A stretch of DNA of 17,730 nucleotides from positions 1 to 17,730 of the forward strand of contig JBCCHN010000106.1 of assembly GCA_039028695.1 (NCBI GenBank), in the 5' to 3' direction. The notes under the pieces were generated by a model. The model did no database searches, was not told the DNA's origin, and saw nothing but the letters and a program-made list of their open reading frames with translations. This document shows, piece by piece, positions 7,807-14,269 of this stretch. A program made the translations under genes and the position numbers. How positions within the stretch are numbered: the first letter of the stretch is position 1; each line of letters opens with the position of its first letter. The stretch is from JANQKX01 sp039028695. Lineage in GTDB: Bacteria; Pseudomonadota; Alphaproteobacteria; Kiloniellales; Kiloniellaceae.

Positions 7807-8072
7807 TCTCATGTTTCCTTGTCTTAAGTTTAATCAATCAGGGGAATGGCAGAAATTCCGACCGGTATTTTACGGGCCGCATCTCACATCTTCGGAAAAA
7901 GGTTAACATCTTCAGTCTCCATAAAGCGACCCCTTGCGGATGTCAGTCGCTTACCTCCTCAATGCGGCGGAGGGATATGTCATCAGGGAGGGTGGACCGA
8001 CCGCTCGCCCGCGCCATTTTGTTACGCTCTAGGATGCCCATGTCCAAGGTACCCTCGCTTTAACTCTTGCTA
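7807..8072. other. Intergenic region upstream of the MDR gene
   Basis: This stretch lies between the MDR start and the end of the 103-aa gene, both on the minus strand. It should contain the MDR promoter, but I find no convincing -35/-10 pair and no strong hairpin with a T tract that would end the upstream transcript. Open frames here are short and look like chance frames. Confidence 0.4.
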
Positions 8073-8384
8073 TCAAAGGGCTAAGCGCGCAGACCGTCGA
8101 GCGCCGGAGCCGCCGCGCCGTCTCCTCGGCGGCATTGAAAGCGGCAAAGGCTTTAGCGGTTCCCTCACAGACGTCATGAGCAATTCACAAAACACGGCAA
8201 CGGCCGGTGAGCAAACGATAAAGGGAGTTGCCGTCATGTAGGCGCCCAACGCGGCGCGCTGGTAATCGGCATTACCGGGCAGACCGGCGATCCATTGCAT
8301 ATAGCCGAGTTGGCCCATCTGCTGCGCCTCGTCCAGGGGCATGGCGCCGATATCGAGTTGGGAAATCGTTTGCTCGAGAAGCAT
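8073..8384 (-). CDS. Unrecognised 103-aa protein downstream of a cobalamin riboswitch
   Basis: The ATG at 8384 is preceded by GGAGGGCGCG, a strong ribosome site at good spacing. The protein starts MLLEQTISQLDIGAMPLDEA, continues QQMGQLGYMQWIAGLPGNADY, has one hydrophobic stretch TPFIVCSPAVAVFCELLM (about residues 54-71) that may be a buried helix or a membrane segment, and ends in a basic tail PPRRRRGGSGARRSARLAL. I do not recognise the family. The frame is open for a further 34 codons upstream to a stop at 8487-8489, but contains no ATG, GTG or TTG there. An adenosylcobalamin riboswitch lies about 140 nt upstream on the same strand, so expression is probably repressed when B12 is plentiful. 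That suggests a role in cobalamin or cobalt supply or in a B12-independent substitute pathway; this is inference from context only. Confidence 0.6.
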   Translation of the reverse strand: MLLEQTISQLDIGAMPLDEAQQMGQLGYMQWIAGLPGNADYQRAALGAYMTATPFIVCSPAVAVFCELLMTSVREPLKPLPLSMPPRRRRGGSGARRSARLAL

Positions 8385-8520
8385 CGCGCCCTCCGCGCAA
8401 GAGGCGGGTGCAAAGAAGCAACGGCGATGTTTCAGGGCCTGTTGGGTCCATCTGGCGTCTCTCCGCCCCAGGGCACCCCGCCCGGGTTAAGGTGACCGAG
8501 GCACGCACCGCGCACCCGAG

Positions 8521-8696
8521 ATGGCAGGTCTCCTGACTTGCGGGTCACCGCTTCCCCAAACCTTCCCAAACCCAAGGGTTCAGTGGCGTTTTTCGGGGTC
8601 GCTCGCCGCTCACAGTTGCGGGGGCAGTCGTGGACTTGGGGCAAGACCCCGCACCACATTCCCTTTTCAGTCGACTCGAACGAGTTCGACGCCATC
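8521..8696 (-). ncRNA. Adenosylcobalamin riboswitch (B12 element)
   Basis: Read on the minus strand, the conserved parts of the cobalamin aptamer occur in order: AAAAGGGAA (about 8658-8667), GGTGC with a GGGG/CCCC stem (8634-8655), CTGCCCCCGCAACTGTGAGCGG (about 8606-8627), GCCACTG (8581-8587), GGGAAGG (8561-8567), and GACCCGCAAGTCAGGAGACC with CTGCC (about 8522-8545). This is the standard order for the class. A self-complementary stretch at about 8675-8695 forms the 5' helix. Ligand binding normally blocks translation or elongation of the downstream gene, here the 103-aa ORF at 8073-8384. I see no U-rich terminator between aptamer and ATG, so control of ribosome access is more likely. Confidence 0.92.
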
Positions 8697-9082
8697 GCGA
8701 GATTGATTGCATGAACTCGAAATAGAGTCCAGCAGGAACGAAAGCTAAATTGGCAGCTTTCTCTAATCGGAAAAAGTCACCAGCTTTACCGGACCTTACT
8801 TCGGTTGTCCCTAATAGGCCCAAAAAATCTGAACAGTGCTGTTTGACCTGAAAGGGTGTTTTAACCGCTCCGGCCACTGACCTCGACGCGATCCTTCTCT
8901 GAGATCAACGAATCCGGCTGGTGCGATCCGCTGAGGGCTCGGCGAACGAAGACCGCTTTGATTCCGGCACGGACGACAAGGGTTTTCCGAAAACGGCTAT
9001 GATAGGTGCTCTGCGGATAACTCGATAAGAGTGGATCTGAAACAAGCGATCCGGCAGTTCCAACCCGGGCTTGCTCAATAGA
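8697..9082. other. 386-bp region between riboswitch and NicO gene with no identifiable gene
   Basis: The region should contain the promoter of the riboswitch transcript and the 3' end of the nicO transcript (both minus strand). The one distinct structure is a perfect 7-bp inverted repeat GAAAGCT/AGCTTTC with an 8-nt spacer (8740-8761), without a following T tract. A minus-strand frame overlaps it and the aptamer (8545-8877), but its conserved-RNA overlap argues against it being a gene. I see no tRNA or insertion-sequence end. Confidence 0.4.
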
Positions 9083-10180
9083 CTATCTCAGTGGCATGTC
9101 CAAAAAGGCAACGAAGGAAGCCAAACCAATCAGCGTTACGATCGTCGCCCCGCCAATGTTTAGTGTGTGTCGCAAGATCGCCACACCGCCAGTTCCGCCG
9201 CCTGCATTTAGAACCAGTCGTGTTGCAGTTTTGCGAGCCAGAATCGCCCCAACGCCCAATAAGCAGATTGTCAATCCGATCCCTAGGGACATGGCAACGA
9301 CAAGCACGAAACCGGGATAGATCATGTCATTTGCCACGGCGTATAACATGATTAGGACAGCACCGGGACAGGGAACAACGCCGGCAGCAAAAGCCATGAG
9401 GCCACTCTCTATTTTGGAAGCGTCTTGCGGCCGACTACCCTTGGCATGCCCATGAGAATGCCCATGAGAATGCCCATGAGAATGCCCATGAGAATGCCCA
9501 TGAGAATTCCCATGAGAATGCCCGTGAGAATGCCCGTGGGGGTGCCCGTGAGAATGACTATGGCCGACGGCGCTCGCGTCAACATAGCCAAGCACAGCCC
9601 GAAAGGCCTGATAAAGCATATAGATGCCAATACCGGCAATGATTAGAAAACTGCCGGCACGGACACCGGGAACCTCGGACAAACCCATACCAAATCCAGC
9701 TTTGAGCACGGTATCCGCGAGCCAAACGATCACGATTGCTGCGATGACGTGCACCACCGCGACCTGCACGGCCATCAAGATTCCACGACCAACCTGAACC
9801 TCTCGCCCCAGAAAATAGGACACGATGATGAACTTCCCATGCCCTGGGCCGAAGGCATGAAAGACCCCATAGATAAAGGCAATGCTTAATCCTAAAAAGA
9901 ATGCGTGTAAATCCTGTCCGCTCTCAATCGCGTTCATGTGTTCAGCCACCTGGGTATTGGCGTGGCGCTGAAATTCGATAATGTAATCGCTCCACCTTTC
10001 CCAAAGTCCTCTTTGGTCTTCGGCCAACTCGATTGTTGGTGCGACGGCTGTCGGCGGCGCCTGACCGCTGTCTTGTGCGATTACTTGGTCAGCCAGTAAA
10101 CCACTCATCAAAAGTGCTGATGCCAGCAATAGTGTTGGCAGCAATCGCAACGAATGGATAGAGCCGAGCGAAAACTTCAC
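9083..10180 (-). CDS. NicO/RcnA-family nickel-cobalt transporter with His-rich loop
   Basis: This 365-aa polytopic inner-membrane protein begins with a hydrophobic signal-like segment (RLLPTLLLASALLMSGLLA). After a periplasmic stretch come membrane helices with the NicO signature HAFGPGHGK (about residues 108-116) and, after the central loop, GVVPCPGAVLIMLYAV. The central loop (about 206-245) is almost all H, G and S and should bind Ni or Co. Family members export or otherwise move Ni2+/Co2+; direction is not certain from sequence. A GTG at 10180 overlaps the upstream DUF1007 stop as GTGA and has GGAGA at good spacing, so it is preferred over the ATG at 10195 (five codons longer). The pairing with a DUF1007 gene is a known arrangement for this family. 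No rcnR-like gene is in the window. Confidence 0.88.
   Translation of the reverse strand: MKFSLGSIHSLRLLPTLLLASALLMSGLLADQVIAQDSGQAPPTAVAPTIELAEDQRGLWERWSDYIIEFQRHANTQVAEHMNAIESGQDLHAFFLGLSIAFIYGVFHAFGPGHGKFIIVSYFLGREVQVGRGILMAVQVAVVHVIAAIVIVWLADTVLKAGFGMGLSEVPGVRAGSFLIIAGIGIYMLYQAFRAVLGYVDASAVGHSHSHGHPHGHSHGHSHGNSHGHSHGHSHGHSHGHSHGHAKGSRPQDASKIESGLMAFAAGVVPCPGAVLIMLYAVANDMIYPGFVLVVAMSLGIGLTICLLGVGAILARKTATRLVLNAGGGTGGVAILRHTLNIGGATIVTLIGLASFVAFLDMPLR
9449..9556 (-). repeat. Nine 12-bp in-frame tandem repeats encoding the His-rich loop
   Basis: Nine consecutive 12-bp units (plus-strand unit CCCATGAGAATG) encode HSHG tetrapeptides on the minus strand. Units at 9449-9496 and 9509-9520 are identical; the unit at 9497 has one change (giving Asn instead of His), and those at 9521, 9533 and 9545 differ at one, three and one bases. 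Because the unit is four codons long, gain or loss of units keeps the frame and would only change the number of metal ligands. Confidence 0.9.
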
Positions 10181-10749
10181 ATTTTTTCTCCGCATCGCAA
10201 CCCGATGATCTTTTGGAGACCTTTCAGTGGCCCCGTTCCAGACCCCGCGCGAAAATTACAGGCGGAGCTGTAGGACCTTTCGACGCGCAAAAAAGTCTCA
10301 CCCGCGGCCGAGAAATCGAATACGGTCTCCGAGTCATGAAAGCTGATGGTCGCGGTATGGCTGTCATAGAAAAGGGGCGGGACGATTTGAGTTGAAAACC
10401 TGAACACGAGCCCGCCCCTATCAATCCGAGGCTCAAACCTTTCCACGGTGAACGACTGCGGTTCGTCGTCTTGGAAAACGCGCAGATGGACGTGTTGTCG
10501 ACTCAAGGGATCATTGATGCCAAGGCTTTCCCTTTCGTTTTTGGAGAAAATGCCATCGCCCTTAGTGTCATAGGTCCAAATTGTCCGATTGCTGAAAAAA
10601 TCATCGAACTGCCACTCTATCGCGAGGGCATCGAGCCTGTCTTCTCTGAACTCATAGAGATCTTTGGCTTTGACCCAAGTATCCGGATTTGCCCCTGCCG
10701 GCCCAGCAGCAAGCAAGCTCACAATCAAGCACAGCAAATGACGTTTCAT
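10177..10749 (-). CDS. DUF1007 family periplasmic protein, partner of NicO transporter
   Basis: This 190-aa protein has a signal peptide MKRHLLCLIVSLLAAGPAGA and then a DUF1007-like body: LDALAIEWQFDDFFSN, an EF-hand-like loop DTKGDGIFSKNE (residues 61-72) with acidic ligands at loop positions 1, 5 and 12, and beta-rich strands FTVERFEPRIDRGGLVFRF. In the family, genes of this type sit beside NicO-like nickel/cobalt transporters and are presumed periplasmic accessory proteins, possibly metal-binding. The frame is open to a TTG at 10848, but the ATG at 10749 directly begins a canonical signal peptide and is chosen. Its ribosome site is weak (AGGTG 8-12 nt upstream) and lies in the arm of a hairpin (10757-10773). 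It overlaps the transporter start by 4 nt (GTGA), so the two are translationally coupled. Confidence 0.82.
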   Translation of the reverse strand: MKRHLLCLIVSLLAAGPAGANPDTWVKAKDLYEFREDRLDALAIEWQFDDFFSNRTIWTYDTKGDGIFSKNERESLGINDPLSRQHVHLRVFQDDEPQSFTVERFEPRIDRGGLVFRFSTQIVPPLFYDSHTATISFHDSETVFDFSAAGETFLRVERSYSSACNFRAGSGTGPLKGLQKIIGLRCGEKM

Positions 10750-11064
10750 CTCAAGGCACCTAGGGGGAAGGTGTTCACCATGGGAAAATGCCAAATTCCA
10801 TCCGATTTTACGCAATAGTTCATAAAATTTTTTTAACATGTCGAACAACCATAAGCTCGGCGCTCGACTATAGGCTAGAGTTTGAGTGTCATCCCTGTCC
10901 GTGGTATCGGTCGCGCAAGGGACATAACTGCGAGTTGTTGGGCCATTCTCGGTACGCCGGCGCCTGTGCTGGGGTCTGGTCCCGTCGCGAACAGATATTG
11001 CGTGCCGCGTCCCAGTGATGTCAGCACCTGGATAAGGCTATTAGTCAAAATCAAGGGGAGTTGC
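10750..11064. other. 315-bp region between DUF1007-NicO and hmuV
   Basis: This should hold the promoter of the DUF1007-nicO operon and the end of the hmu transcript. It contains the G-tract inverted repeat described separately and an AT-rich stretch (10823-10840) that could be part of a promoter. No hairpin with a T tract follows hmuV. A minus-strand frame of 73 codons (10875-11096) starts at TTG inside hmuV and has no recognisable features. Confidence 0.4.
10757..10773. promoter_or_regulatory. G-tract flanked by inverted repeats ahead of the DUF1007-NicO operon
   Basis: The plus strand reads CACCT-AGGGGGA-AGGTG, a 5-bp inverted repeat around a G5 tract. RcnR/CsoR-family metal repressors recognise G tracts flanked by short inverted repeats (TACT-G6-N-AGTA in E. 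coli rcnA), so the architecture is alike though the arms differ. In the minus-strand mRNA the same bases form a hairpin whose 3' arm AGGUG is the probable ribosome site of the ATG at 10749. Either or both roles are possible. Confidence 0.35.
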
Positions 11065-11850
11065 TCATCGAAGGGTAGCGGTGTGAGGCAAAACAAAGGG
11101 TGTTGGCACCTCAGGATTTACGCCGACCCGAATGCGGCAGCCATATACTTCGGACAGAATAGCATCGGTCATCACATCATTTGGACGTCCGGTCGCGAAG
11201 ATGCGGCCCCCTTTCATGATCGCCATCCGATCCGCTTTGAGCGCCGTTAAATTGAGGTCGTGCATGACGGCGACGACACCCCCGCCACGCTGCGCATAAC
11301 TCGAGATCACGCCCATCACTTCAAGCTGGTGGGCAATATCCAGGCTAGAGACCGGTTCGTCGAGCAAGAGCCAGCATGGACCGTCGTCGCCCACTGGTTG
11401 CCATACCTGGACCAGGACCCGAGCCAGGTGGGCGCGCTGCTGCTCGCCCCCGGACAGTTCTTGAAAATAGCGTCCTTCGAAGCCGGCGAGCCCAACTTCG
11501 GCCAAGGCCCGCGAGGGGAGCGATGGATCAGTGCTATGGGTCCCCATCATAAGACCCATGCGCACAACTTCGGCAACTTTGAAGGGGAATGCCAGTGTCA
11601 TTGCCTGGGGCAGAACGGCCCGACGACCTGCCAGCTGCCAAGCCGGCGCCAATTTGATGTCCTGACCTGCAATTTCCACTTTTCCCCGGTAGGGTACTTC
11701 TCCGGTCAAAGCCCGCATCAAGGTCGTTTTGCCGGAACCGTTTGGGCCGACGATCGCGGTTATTTCGCCTGGATGGGCATGGAAATCCACCCCATGGAGA
11801 ACGTCATTCTGACCGAGGCGAACGCTGATAGCCTGTGCGCGAATGCTCAA
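11065..11850 (-). CDS. hmuV: Haemin import ATP-binding protein HmuV
   Basis: This 261-aa ATPase powers haem import through HmuU. Walker A GPNGSGKT lies at about residues 35-42; the signature is ELSGGEQQRAHLARVL, Walker B WLLLDEPVSSLD, and the H-loop VMHDLN. RRAVLPQ and the insert after the signature (VQVWQPVGDDGPCWLLLDEPVSSLDIAHQL) are characteristic of HmuV rather than of BtuD or FecE. The frame runs upstream to a TTG at 11886, but the TTG at 11850 overlaps the hmuU stop as TTGA, has GGTGG just upstream and gives the normal HmuV N-terminus, so it is preferred. It is the last gene of hmuT-hmuU-hmuV. No TonB-dependent haem receptor, hmuS or tonB gene is in the window. Confidence 0.92.
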   Translation of the reverse strand: MSIRAQAISVRLGQNDVLHGVDFHAHPGEITAIVGPNGSGKTTLMRALTGEVPYRGKVEIAGQDIKLAPAWQLAGRRAVLPQAMTLAFPFKVAEVVRMGLMMGTHSTDPSLPSRALAEVGLAGFEGRYFQELSGGEQQRAHLARVLVQVWQPVGDDGPCWLLLDEPVSSLDIAHQLEVMGVISSYAQRGGGVVAVMHDLNLTALKADRMAIMKGGRIFATGRPNDVMTDAILSEVYGCRIRVGVNPEVPTPFVLPHTATLR

Positions 11851-12908
11851 AGATCCACCAATCCCCGTCGACGGAGCAAGATCCAAAGAAAGACCGGGGC
11901 ACCGATGACTGCGGTAACGATGCCGATGGGCAGCTCTGCCGGCGCGACGATAACGCGGGCAATAAGGTCTGCCAAAAGGAGGAATATGGCACCAAGCAAA
12001 GCGGCGTTGATCAAGAGCGTTTCATGATCCGGTCCCGTTGCCAAACGCAGGAGGTGGGGTACGATAATTCCGATAAACCCTATGCCCCCCGCGACGGCCA
12101 CCGCGCCACCCGTCGCGGCGGCAACTGTCATGACGGCTCCATTCTTCAAGCGCTGTACGTTAACCCCAAGATGAAAGGCTGCCGCTTCGCCCAGCGATAA
12201 ACCATTAAGCCCGCGACCCAGAAACAAGGCCGCCACCATAGCAATCCCAATCATCGGGCCTGCGACCAGCACCTTGGACCAGGTCGCACCGGCGAGCGAT
12301 CCCAATCCCCAAAAGGTCAGGTCCCGCAGTTGATTGTCATCGGCCAAGTAGATCAATATGCCTGACACGGCACCGGCCAGAGCCCCCAGTGCAATCCCGG
12401 CCAACAACATCGTGGCGACTGACGTGCGGCCATGGCGGGTGGACACACGATAAAGTATGAAGGTCGACACCCAACCCCCAAAAAAGGCCGCAATGGGAAC
12501 CAGCCAATATCCGATCAATCCGGCGACCACGGCCGGCAGGAAGCCACCCAGCACGATGGCGGTAATGGCGCCAAGACCTGCGCCTGCGCCAACCCCTATT
12601 AGACCGGGATCGGCCAGAGGGTTTCGGAAGATGCCCTGCATAACGGCGCCGGATACCGCGAGCGACGCGCCGACCAGTAATCCCAAGACCAAACGCGGCC
12701 CACGGATATCCCAGAAAACGATCTTTTCCAGCTGTGTGAGCGGTTCTCCGGCCAGAACTTTGCTTAATGTCGCAAAGAGTGTCATGCCCGTGGCCCCGGT
12801 AGTCAGGCTCAGCATGGCAACCGCCAGCAAAACGAAAGACAGCACCCAATGGGTTCTTCTTGCCCTTTGACGACGATCCACAAGGGGTTCATTGGCCGGG
12901 ATAGCCAT
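11847..12908 (-). CDS. hmuU: Haemin import permease HmuU (FecCD/BtuC family)
   Basis: This 353-aa inner-membrane protein of the BtuC/FecCD family forms the haem channel with HmuV. The conserved segment SGAVMQGIFRNPLADPGLIG and the following GAGLGA mark the family; the C-terminal part has GGIGFIGIIVPHLLR, also conserved, with a Gly-Pro turn (GPDHETLLINAALLGA) and a last helix. Around nine hydrophobic segments are visible. The ATG at 12908 follows the hmuT stop by 10 nt, and the stop overlaps the hmuV start, so translation of the three is linked. Identification as haem-specific rests mainly on its HmuT and HmuV neighbours. Confidence 0.92.
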   Translation of the reverse strand: MAIPANEPLVDRRQRARRTHWVLSFVLLAVAMLSLTTGATGMTLFATLSKVLAGEPLTQLEKIVFWDIRGPRLVLGLLVGASLAVSGAVMQGIFRNPLADPGLIGVGAGAGLGAITAIVLGGFLPAVVAGLIGYWLVPIAAFFGGWVSTFILYRVSTRHGRTSVATMLLAGIALGALAGAVSGILIYLADDNQLRDLTFWGLGSLAGATWSKVLVAGPMIGIAMVAALFLGRGLNGLSLGEAAAFHLGVNVQRLKNGAVMTVAAATGGAVAVAGGIGFIGIIVPHLLRLATGPDHETLLINAALLGAIFLLLADLIARVIVAPAELPIGIVTAVIGAPVFLWILLRRRGLVDL

Positions 12909-12918
12909 GACCTAGTTC

Positions 12919-13833
12919 TCAGTTCTCACCGTAAAGTGCGGAAGACAGCTCAGAGATTGCTTGTGGGGTTCTCGGGCCAAATCCCAGCAAGAGTAATCCG
13001 TTCATCCGCACAATTGAAAGAGATTGCGCGGCCGGTGTGGTGGTGAGAGCCGGCAATGCAAAGAGCTCATCGTCGCTGATGCCATGATTTCCTCCGCGAT
13101 CCATCATCAAAATGACGTCGGGCGCCGCAGCAGTGACGGCCTCGTCACTCATCTGTTTGTAGCCTGAAAATCCGATTACCGCGTTTTGGCCGCCCGCCAG
13201 GCTGATCATTCTATCTGCAGCCGTGTCGCGGCCCGACGCCATTACACGCCCAGACTGCATCGACAATACAAAAAGGACTCGTTTGGGACCGGACTCCTTG
13301 GATCGTGATGTGGCGCGGTCTTCGGCTTTGGTGAGCTGATTGGCAATTTTCTCGGCAAGTCGTTCAGCATCCTCCGGTACCCCTAGGGCATGTCCAACCG
13401 CTCGGATTTTTTCGACAACGCCTTGAGCAGAATAGTCATCGGGAACCTTGACGATTGGAATTCGCGATTCTTGAAGCACTGCAAGCGTCTCGGGAGGGCC
13501 GGCACCGTCCTCGGCGAGGATCAACTGGGGGTCCACGGACAACACAGCCTCAGGAGATAAGGCGCGCATGTAGCCCACATCGGGTAGCTCTTCCGCATCC
13601 GATGGATAGGTCGATGTGCTGTCCCGGGCCACGAGGCGGTGCCCCTGACCAAGCGCATAGACAGTTTCAGTAATTGATCCGCCGATCGAAAGAACTCTGG
13701 ATGCCGCGTCGTCGGTCTGCGCCTGAAGCGGCAAAGCTAAAACCAAAAGGGTTACAAGGAACGCGAAAAAAATACTGACATAGACCTTAGAGGTCAGAAA
13801 AATCTTTGATCGATATGGACTGTATAATCTCAT
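12919..13833 (-). CDS. hmuT: Periplasmic haemin-binding protein HmuT
   Basis: This 304-aa protein has an N-terminal signal (basic start, hydrophobic stretch at about residues 18-36, likely cleavage after ALPLQA) and a class III periplasmic-binding fold. RVLSIGGSITETVYALG is the first strand-helix, and STYPSDAEELPDVGYMRALSPE contains Tyr88, the region that supplies the axial haem Tyr in HmuT/ShuT/PhuT proteins. LLLLGFGPRTPQAI near the C-terminus is also typical of HmuT. It passes haem to HmuU. The frame extends to an ATG at 13854, but GAGGGA lies 6-7 nt before the ATG at 13833, which is preferred. It is the first gene of the operon; likely iron-responsive sites lie upstream. Confidence 0.93.
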   Translation of the reverse strand: MRLYSPYRSKIFLTSKVYVSIFFAFLVTLLVLALPLQAQTDDAASRVLSIGGSITETVYALGQGHRLVARDSTSTYPSDAEELPDVGYMRALSPEAVLSVDPQLILAEDGAGPPETLAVLQESRIPIVKVPDDYSAQGVVEKIRAVGHALGVPEDAERLAEKIANQLTKAEDRATSRSKESGPKRVLFVLSMQSGRVMASGRDTAADRMISLAGGQNAVIGFSGYKQMSDEAVTAAAPDVILMMDRGGNHGISDDELFALPALTTTPAAQSLSIVRMNGLLLLGFGPRTPQAISELSSALYGEN

Positions 13834-13910
13834 CTGTTTTCCCTCACGTCCCATGCCTGATTTTTTTTGGGGAAAGTCATTTTGATTCGGCCCGCCTACA
13901 GAAAGAGGTT

Positions 13911-13929
13911 TTTAGGATAGTCTCTTAAA
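13911..13929. promoter_or_regulatory. Imperfect dyad upstream of hmuT, possible iron-regulator site
   Basis: TTTAGGA-TAGTC-TCTTAAA is an AT-rich dyad with 6 of 7 arm positions symmetrical, about 80 nt before the hmuT ATG. It is loosely like the Irr-type TTTAGAA/TTCTAAA element of alphaproteobacteria, but the spacing and one arm base differ, so the assignment is weak. Confidence 0.2.
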
Positions 13930-14069
13930 CTTATGACACCTTGATCCTTCCCTCATTCTATGTAGGCCGAGAAAAGACGACCGTAATTGCCAGCGAATTT
14001 TTTTAGCGACGAAGGACGCGGCGGACCGAGCCCAATGGTCCTAGCAATCAATAGGGTTCTCAAAATTCG

Positions 14070-14090
14070 TGCAACTGATTATCGTTCGCA
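14070..14090. promoter_or_regulatory. Fur-like dyad between hmuT and the nitroreductase gene
   Basis: The 21-bp site begins TGCAACTGAT and ends ATCGTTCGCA around a central T. In the inner 19 bp, 6 of 9 arm positions are symmetrical, and it resembles the TGCAAATGA/TCATTTGCA pattern of alphaproteobacterial Fur/Mur sites. It lies about 237 nt from the hmuT start and 180 nt from the nitroreductase start, so it may control either gene or neither. Confidence 0.3.
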
Positions 14091-14269
14091 AATACGAGAT
14101 TGCTTTTGGGTGATTGAATGTCAAGATCTCATTTGACGGCGGAGGGCCCCCGCAAGGATTGATTGTTGGGTTAAAGTGGGCCACCTTCACCTCAACGGAC
14201 AAAGCCACTGGAACAGTCCCGTTTTTGTCATTTTCAACCATGACCCTCAAGGAAAGGGGCGCTGCAACG

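Larger units (their letters stand above)
13834..14269. other. AT-rich divergent regulatory region between hmuT and the nitroreductase gene
   Basis: This 436-bp region separates the divergent genes and must contain both promoters. It holds two dyads annotated separately, plus a GCCTACA/TGTAGGC inverted pair about 70 bp apart (13894-13900 and 13971-13977). The nitroreductase frame stays open back to a TTG at 14114, but the added 52 residues do not resemble the family. No RNA gene is evident and I cannot place the promoters confidently. Confidence 0.45.

Noticed and set aside
8545..8877. 110-codon minus-strand frame upstream of the 103-aa gene
   Set aside because: Its second half runs through the conserved cobalamin aptamer, whose RNA sequence constraints explain the open frame.
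9449..9556. Short regular repeats as a CRISPR array
   Set aside because: Units are 12 bp, contiguous without spacers and in frame inside a coding region, so they are a coding tandem repeat.
9425..9646. Plus-strand frame rich in MRMPMRMP repeats
   Set aside because: It is the antisense shadow of the His-rich repeat of the NicO gene, which is clearly the coding strand.
10875..11096. 73-codon minus-strand frame after hmuV
   Set aside because: It starts at TTG inside hmuV with no ribosome site, shows no domain or signal features, and looks like a chance frame.
11065..13833. Cobalamin importer BtuFCD instead of HmuTUV
   Set aside because: HmuT features (VGYMRALSPE, LLLLGFGPRTP) and the HmuV insert before Walker B favour haem, and the riboswitch is not upstream of this operon.
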